A stretch of 64,000 bases of DNA from Platerodrilus igneus (Eukaryota > Arthropoda > Insecta > Coleoptera > Lycidae), in assembly GCA_036346225.1 (NCBI GenBank), contig JARFIW010000905.1, positions 1,811,501 through 1,875,500 on the forward strand, written 5' to 3'. The position numbers and the translations under genes were made by a program. The notes under the pieces were generated by a model. That model searched no databases. It had not been told where the DNA came from and saw only the letters and a list, made by a program, of their open reading frames with translations. Positions 57,737 to 64,000 of this stretch are shown here, piece after piece (the first letter of the stretch is position 1; the number at the start of each line of letters is the position of its first letter).

Positions 57737-58159
57737 TGTTAATTAATAACTTTAGAAATTGTTTGAAAAACCGCACGAAATGCGAGTACAAAATGTTTAA
57801 CCTAATATCACGAAATTGGTGTAGTTAAAACGAAAATACACTCACCTGAGAAACTGTTTCACTTTCAACACAAGCGACTTTCTGCAATTAGTCACCACAT
57901 AGATTGAAAATTGCCGGCCGCATTTCCTGAAGTTTGCAAGGCAACACCTTTTATGTCCACCACGTTGTACACCGAAATAACAAGTGATAAGATGCACTTG
58001 TTTTTGACAAAATATGTTGGTGGGAGTGATAACGTCCCAACACACCAATTTTATAAACACGAAAAATATAGGTATATAGGAATGAAATAAATTGTAATTT
58101 ATAAAATAAAAAAAAAAATAAATTTGAATTTGAGTAATGAAATTAATCAATCCCGAACA
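57737..58159 (-). repeat. BEL/Pao 5' LTR
   Basis: 423 bp, TG...CA, about 99% identical to the 3' LTR. The differences I see are at the aaTcgc/aaCcgc, gTgag/gCgag, taCagg/taTagg and aaGcaa/aaTcaa positions and one A-run indel. Confidence 0.92.
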
Positions 58160-58559
58160 ATCATCTTTACATCCGCTAAATGGCAACATAGCGTGGTTCC
58201 AGTTAGTCTGCTTAGATGATAGGTCAACGAACAGTTATGTAGAAGCTGCATCCGTATAGTTTCAGAGAATGCAAACTTTTATGTACTAATATATATCTTG
58301 TACTTGAGGGGATTTATTAATTTTTTGCTAATTCTTGGGTTGCAAAATCGTATAAATGACGTCCTATCATATTTCTACATTTATATGATATTATTTACTG
58401 TTTTCTAGTAACGATTTTGTGAAGCTTAGAAATATAATTTAAATATTTTATTACAAATATTTACATATAGATTTCGAATTTTGCAAATTGTGTCTGACTA
58501 CATCGGTACTAATAATTCTGTACATAATTCTCCTTACCATACTTAAGGAGTAGTTTCAC
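58160..58559. other. Region without a recognisable feature
   Basis: AT-rich flank of the BEL element before the satellite. Confidence 0.5.
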
Positions 58560-60690
58560 CCTTACACTGAATAAATTATAACTCATAAATAACGCAATAG
58601 AAAATATTCAAAACGTTTGCATCCAATCCTCCAATTGTTTATAATAGAAACATCCATCAGCAAAGGTCCACAAAAGCCAGTCTTGGGGGTGGCAGCAACC
58701 CCTATACTACAAAAATTGTAGCTCGTAAATAATGGAATGGAAAATTTTAAAGATTTTATATAATCCTGTAATAGTACATTACAAATCATCGGTTAGCAAC
58801 GTTGCACCAAAGTCAGTCTAGAGGATGGCAGCAATCCCTATGCTAAACAATGTTAAGCTTCTAAACGACTCGTTAGAAGAATTTAAAATTTTTTGCATGC
58901 ACTGTTTAAGAGTCTATTAGATAATCATCCACTAGCAATGGTGAGCCAAAGCCAGTCTTGGGGTGGCAACAACCCCTAAACTAAATAAATTGTATCTTAC
59001 TAAAATTTTTTATAGTTTTAACATGAAATCATCCAACACACTATTACAAAAATAAATACACGTAACGGGGCGTGAAAGCCAGCTTTGGGGGTGAAAGTAA
59101 CCTCTACATTAAAAGAAATTGTAGTTCGTAAACGATGCCATGCAAAAATTTTTAAATTATCACATTCAATCCTATAATTTAATATAAAAATATTTACTAG
59201 CAACGGTGCATTAAAGCCAGTCTTGTGGACGGCAACAACCCTTATACTGAAAAACATTATAGTTCATAAACGGCACGATACACAATTTTTAAAATTTTCA
59301 CATTCAATCTTTTAATAGTTTTCTTCAAAACTACTCTCAGGCGATACTGTGCCAAAGCCAGTCTTGAGGGTAGCAGCACCCCTTAAACAAAATAAACTGT
59401 ACCTTGTAAAGGGATGAAAAACAAGTTTCACGTGAAATTCTCTAATAGTTCTAATAGTCTACTACAAACACAAACACCACTAGAAGCACACGAAGGTCAG
59501 TCTTGGTAGTGGCAGCAACCCTTAAACTAAATAAATTGTACCTCGTACAGGATTGAGTAAAAAATTTCCACATGCCATCCTTTAATAGTCTATTACAAAG
59601 ATAAACACCGTCAACGGTTGGGGAAGCCAGTCATGGGGATTGCAGCAACCCCCTATCCTAAAAAACATAGTTCGTAAACGACTTGATAGAAAATTTTTTA
59701 AAATTTGCACATACAATGCTTAATAAAGTATAACAGAAATATCCACCAACAACGGTGCACCAAAACCAGTCTTGAGGGTAGCAGCAACCCTTAAACTAAA
59801 TAAATTGTACCTCGTATAAGACTGGAAAAAAATTTTCACATGCAATCCTCTAATAATCTGTTCTAAAAATAAAAACCACCAACAGCACACGAAAGTCAGT
59901 CTTGGGAGGTGGCAGCAACCCTTATACAGGAAAAAATTATAGCTCGTGGACGGTTCAACAGAAAACTTCAAAAATTTTCAAATCCAATGCATAATAGCCT
60001 ACAATAAAAACATCTACCAGCAATGGTATGTTAAAGTTAGTCTTGGGGTGGCAACAACCCCTAAACTAAAAAAAATGGAATCTGACTAAATTTTTTTATA
60101 GTTTTAACATGAAATCATACAACACACTATTACAAAAATAAACACACGTAATGGGGCGTGAAAGCCAGCTTTGGGGGTAAAAGTAACCCCTACATTAAAA
60201 GAAATTGTAGTTCGTAAACGGTGCCATGTAAAAATTTTTAAATTATATGCAATCCTATAATTTAATATAAAAATATTTACTAGCTACGGTGCATTAAAGC
60301 CAGTCTTGGGGACGGCAGCAACTCCTATACTGAAAAACATTATAGTTCATAAACGGCACGATACACAGTTTTTAAAATTTTCACATGCAATCTTCCAATA
60401 GTTTCCTTCAAAACTACTCTCAGACAATACCGTGACAAAGCCAGTCTTGAGGGTATCCGCACCCCTTAAACAAAATAAACTGTACCTCGTAAAGGGGTGG
60501 AAAACAAGTTTCACGTGCAATTCTCTAATGGTTGGAATAGTCTACTACAAACACAAATCTGTTCTAAAACTAAACACCACCAACAGCGCACGAATGTTAG
60601 TCTTGGGAGGTGGCAGCAACCCTTGTACAGGAAAATATTATAGCTCGTAAACGGATCAACAAAAAACTTTGAAAATTTTTCAATAAACTA
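58560..60690. repeat. Satellite of about 136-bp units with a higher-order period
   Basis: The block GCCAGTCTTGGGGGTGGCAG followed by CAACCC recurs at about 58676, 58814, 58950, 59080, 59216, 59356, 59497, 59626, 59767, 59896, 60037, 60166, 60299, 60440 and 60597: 15 units spaced 129-157 bp. Units three to seven match units 11-15 more closely than they match neighbours (for example 59080 and 60166 share the AGCTTTGGGGGT variant), giving a higher-order period of about 1,086 bp. Confidence 0.88.
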
Positions 60691-60699
60691 TACGAGAGC

Positions 60700-62216
60700 G
60701 CTTTATGCATCTAAACGAACATAGGAATGACCAAATATTGTACTGATGAGAAGATTCTTTTTACAATATCCAAAACAAAATTTGTATTTCAAGTCAAAGA
60801 TTTTCCTAACCCATAATCTCTTCAGCATCTTTTAGTTAAAGTGTGCAAGAGACCTTCTTTAAAACATTTGGCGGTGCGCTTTAAACGTGTTCCAAAGAAT
60901 TTCTTTTATTTTCATTATTAGCTTAAAATAGTCGAAAACGGCGACGTCCGCACATTTAAACGCACGGTCTATTAGTCAATTAACACCATGAAAGAATGCA
61001 GCTTTTTTTAATAATTTGTATTTGTGTTTTAAATTCCTTCAAACATTGGTAAAGAATTTAAAAAAGAATTTTTTAAGTGGTTTCATAGAAAAATGGTGAT
61101 AATGTTTTTTACAAACCGGAACTATTCTTTTAGTAATTTCACGTAGTGGAAGATCGTTTCTGCTTACGTTTCGAGGTTTGATATCATGCAAGCAGCAGCT
61201 CATTCTCAAAATGCCGACGGTAAAACATTTTAAGTAATGCAGTTGAATTATTGATAGTTATTGAATAATACCCACCGCGATGTTTAGCTCCAGTTAAATA
61301 ATTGTATAATCATCACACCAATAAAATCTATTAGCGTATGCAAAAGCAAAATTTTTAGAATAAAACTATTCCAAGGGATTAAATTTGAGGTTTAAAATAA
61401 ATTTAGCAAACATTTATTTTCCGACGCCCGTACCAACTAAATCAAGTTTTAAATAAACCGTTTTAACCTATTGATTTACACAAGCGTATTGATAAGATAT
61501 AAAACTACCAACCTTTCTAGAATTAATAGAATTAAAGTTTTGTATTAAAAAAATGTCATCAAATTTGAAATCTAAACCACTTCTCGATCATGGAAAGCTA
61601 CGATAATAATTTAAAGTGACATAATTACTCTTACTTCTTACATCCTGATATAATTTATAAAACATTGGGAATGCATACACATGTTTTAATTTAACAGCAC
61701 ATCGGACACTAAGTAGAGTATTATAATGCGTACGCAGCACTTTGAGTGACTATAGTATTATTATCATCAGAAAGCGGTTGAGTATTGATGTTGTAAGTTT
61801 ATTCACTCATCATCTGATAATAATACTACTGGAACGTTTGAAGTCGCCAGGCAACAGAAAAACAAACGATTAAATGTAGAATGTCCAATTACTCATATCT
61901 TGTTTCTCTTAAGGTATTAATTGATGTTTTATCTCTGTTACTTCAAAGAGTTATTGACAACGTTGCAGGAAGCAAATGTGATATTAGATTTAATGTAAAA
62001 TGAAAGGAAGATATACGACGGATGCAAAATTAAATGGCGTTGAAAGGACTCTACAATGATAGGAAAATACAAAATAGTGTATATTTATATATTTTACTAT
62101 TTTACAATGCTTTTGTGATTTTGGGCTTCTTCAAGAAATAAACAACAATATACTCCATATACGTAATGACCTATTTCCGCTATTTCTGGTGGACGCTAAA
62201 ACGTATCAACTTTGTA
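60700..62216. other. Region without a gene; small inverted repeat and shared module
   Basis: 61752-61770 and 61816-61836 form a small imperfect inverted repeat (AGTATTATTATCATCAGA). 62179-62216 is the TTTCTGGTGGACGCT module also found at 42137. Otherwise AT-rich and without features. Confidence 0.45.
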
Positions 62217-62237
62217 AAGACGCAGAATTGTTAGCAG

Positions 62238-62287
<50 letters not shown>

Positions 62288-62301
62288 TATATATATATAT
62301 A
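62217..62301. repeat. (TA)n microsatellite
   Basis: About 85 bp of TA with one GA interruption near 62285. Confidence 0.95.
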
Positions 62302-62584
62302 ATAGTTATTAAGATGAAATGAAAACCCAACTTTGTATTTAAAGTTGAATTACCATTTCAAATCGAACTAGTAATTGAAAACCACTAAAAGAACGGCTAC
62401 AGCAGGATTTGAACCTGCAACCTCTGATTCTCCGGATCAGTGCTCTAACCAATTGAGCTATCTAGCCTAATCGTTTAGATGATGTTATATTTAATACTAC
62501 TGAAGCTTGGCCCTTGTTAATGATTTGAAATGGTAATTCAACTTTAAATACAAAGTTGGGTTTTCATTTCATCTTAATAACTAT
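62302..62584. mobile_element. Inverted-repeat element carrying a tRNA-like gene
   Basis: 62302-62363 and 62522-62584 are inverted copies of about 62 bp (ATAGTTATTAAGATGAAATG at each end), perfect or nearly so, and TA flanks both sides (62300-62301 and 62585-62586). The 158-bp centre holds the tRNA-like sequence. Confidence 0.85.
62395..62467 (-). tRNA. tRNA-like gene, probable pseudo-tRNA
   Basis: 73 nt that fold as a full cloverleaf: acceptor GGCTAGA/TGTAGCC (one mismatch), D arm GCTC/GAGC with TTGG in the loop, anticodon stem CTGAT/ATCAG, T arm GCAGG/CCTGC with loop TTCAAAT. A and B promoter boxes are good. The seven-base anticodon loop is CCGGAGA, which has C at position 33 instead of the invariant T; the nominal anticodon is GGA (Ser) but there is no long variable arm. 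So it is a tRNA-derived sequence rather than a normal decoder. Confidence 0.7.
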
Positions 62585-62632
62585 TAATATATATTAAGCA
62601 TTCATTTGCATTCCAAATGTGGATTATTCTTC

Positions 62633-62671
<39 letters not shown>

Positions 62672-62674
<3 letters not shown>

Positions 62675-64000
62675 GGTGAGTTTTTAGTGTGGCAACGGTT
62701 GATAACTCCGTTATTATAAAAGCTACGTAAACCAAATTTGGAGGCATATTAGGCATGCCTAAAGTGCACATTTAAAAAATATTTGGAAGCATACAAGGTG
62801 TTTCATAATTCCAGGGCATATTAAACTTATATTTTTTTAAATGGAATACCCTATATATTATTACATTTTTGAAAAGCCCATAAAAAGAGGTTTAATTTGA
62901 TATCAAATTGTATCTGTCTATTTCTTATAGCTTTTGAGATATTCAACTGTTTTTAGAAAAAATGACCCTGATTAGATACATTGCCACTGCACCAATACAC
63001 AACTTATGTTAATTTTCAAGATGCAGAAAATTTTACTATATACCATAGTATATTTGTAAATATCACTCTATTGAAATTTCTTCACAGTATACAGGGTGTG
63101 TCAGGTTTTGCAAAATGCAATTTTTAAAACTTTTTTTAAATGGTACCCTACCAATTTTATTGCTATAATGTATGGTTCATTAAGTGTTCTTTCATTTTTG
63201 TTAAGCATTCCCTATACCTAAATCTATTACTTTCTGAGATATTTTTAATTTTCTTTAAATATTAAGAATGTTTTTAATTTACATAACTAAAAATAACTTA
63301 CTATTGGAGAATATTATAAAACAATTAATACATTTTCATTAACAATTAACTACACTTATCCAATAACAATTTTCACTAAAGATATAACAAGCTACAATAA
63401 TACGCTATCAGCAGAATTCTGCCAGATCAACAATATGCATTTTATAGAAAATGTTCAAGCAGGAAATCAGGCAGGCTTTGAAAAAAATAACAATTACAAT
63501 TTAATGTCATTTAGGTTTATTAGTTGTAGTGTTTTGTCATTTAACAGGATATCTCTCTTGGTATATTCTTGATGCAAGTAGGTAATTTCTTAAACTTTCT
63601 TCCGATACCCAAATCATATCTATTTGTTCTTCCACAGTAAAATTCATTTTGGAAACTTTTTCAAAGATTACATTTAAAACAGAATTGATAATGTGTTAAA
63701 TGATAACACACTACAATTAATAAACCTAAATGACATTTTAATTGTAGTTGTTATTTTTTTCAAAGCATGCCTGATTTCCTGTTTAGACATTTTCTATAAA
63801 ATGCATATTGTTGATCTGGCAGAACTCTGTTGATAGCGTATTATTGTAGGTTGTTATATCTTTAGTGAAATTTGTTATTGGATAAGTGTAGTTAATTGTT
63901 AATCAAAATGTATTAATTGTTTTATAATATTCTCCAATAGTAAGTTATTTTTAATTATGTAAATTAAAAACATTCTTAAAATTTGAAGAAAATTAAAAAT
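62672..64000. mobile_element. Giant foldback element, copy 2, cut by the window edge
   Basis: Begins after a (TA)n run (62635-62671) with the same CAGGGTGAGTTTTTAGTGTG end as the element at 48604 and follows it closely through the left arm, spacer (about 63545-63690) and part of the right arm. It has the segment around 63435-63480 that the left arm of copy 1 lacks. Confidence 0.88.

Larger units (their letters stand above)
51441..58159 (-). mobile_element. BEL/Pao LTR retrotransposon
   Basis: 6.7 kb with LTRs of 420 and 423 bp, gag, protease, RT, RNase H and integrase in the BEL/Pao order. Flanking 5-mers are ATTAT (51436-51440) and ATCAT (58160-58164), a likely target duplication with one change. 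The LTRs differ by about four substitutions and one short indel, so insertion is recent. Confidence 0.93.

Noticed and set aside
59018..59971. Minus-strand ORFs within the satellite
   Set aside because: They follow the repeat units and are not conserved between units.
58676..60620. CRISPR-like regular repeats
   Set aside because: Units are contiguous diverged satellite monomers, not short identical repeats with unique spacers; the window is eukaryotic.
61752..61836. Small inverted repeat considered as a hammerhead (CATCATCAG-like)
   Set aside because: No GAAA with a matching stem; only an imperfect hairpin.
62395..62467. Functional tRNA-Ser(GGA)
   Set aside because: C33 in the anticodon loop, no long variable arm and location inside an inverted-repeat element argue against a normal tRNA.

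Overview
This window looks like AT-rich intergenic DNA from an arthropod, most likely an insect. That reading is an inference: it rests on the mix of elements (Polinton/adintovirus-like, Penelope-like, BEL/Pao, errantivirus-like Gypsy, RTE with a typical insect endonuclease, Tc1/mariner with a DUF4817-type head), on the base composition and on the dense (TA)n microsatellites. A beetle would fit, but I cannot prove an order. I found no ordinary host gene. Almost everything recognisable is mobile DNA, much of it nested.

Positions 1-15.2 kb: a decayed Polinton/Maverick (adintovirus-like) element. On the minus strand it has a chromodomain integrase (255-1192) and an uncharacterised ORF (1242-1655). 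On the plus strand it has a virion block: a phospholipase A2/pX-like protein, an adenain-type protease, a penton-like single jelly roll and a hexon-like major capsid protein (5290-8530). On the minus strand follows a protein-primed DNA polymerase B (9048-12750). Then come an apparently intact four-exon plus-strand gene (13803-14591) and a small minus-strand ORF (14848-15144). A Penelope-like element (about 1.69-5.15 kb) sits inside the Polinton and is itself split by a foldback element carrying inverted hammerhead ribozyme-like motifs (2190-2852). Most Polinton genes carry one to several frameshifts or stops; the integrity of the spliced gene stands out.

Positions 15.3-23.1 kb: a tandem/hairpin repeat, a 5'-truncated non-LTR element (15.7-18.1 kb) with a (TATTG)n tail, and a minus-strand errantivirus-like Gypsy element with PBS and 5' LTR (18.1-23.1 kb) that lacks everything after RT. 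Positions 23.1-33.1 kb hold no gene I can recognise: microsatellites, foldbacks, a short tandem repeat and a Penelope endonuclease fragment.

Positions 33.1-41.1 kb: a dead RTE element, a tandem duplication of its 3' flank with a tRNA-derived SINE inserted in one unit only, a second RTE fragment, and a degenerate plus-strand Gypsy. Positions 42.26-44.32 kb: a Tc1/mariner-superfamily element with terminal inverted repeats of about 460 bp. Positions 44.9-46.1 kb: two head-to-head Penelope tails. Positions 48.6-51.0 kb: a 1.86-kb giant palindrome bounded by CAGGGTG termini, then a 0.5-kb foldback containing a nearly perfect hammerhead ribozyme.

Positions 51.44-58.16 kb: a BEL/Pao retrotransposon with LTRs about 99% identical but several breaks in its ORF. 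Positions 58.56-60.69 kb: a satellite of about 136-bp units with a higher-order period of about 1.09 kb. Positions 62.30-62.58 kb: a terminal-inverted-repeat element that encloses a tRNA-like gene. A second copy of the giant palindrome starts at 62672 and runs off the window.

The themes worth following are the spliced Polinton gene, self-cleaving RNA motifs packaged inside foldback elements, and a tRNA-like gene packaged inside a TA-targeting inverted-repeat element.
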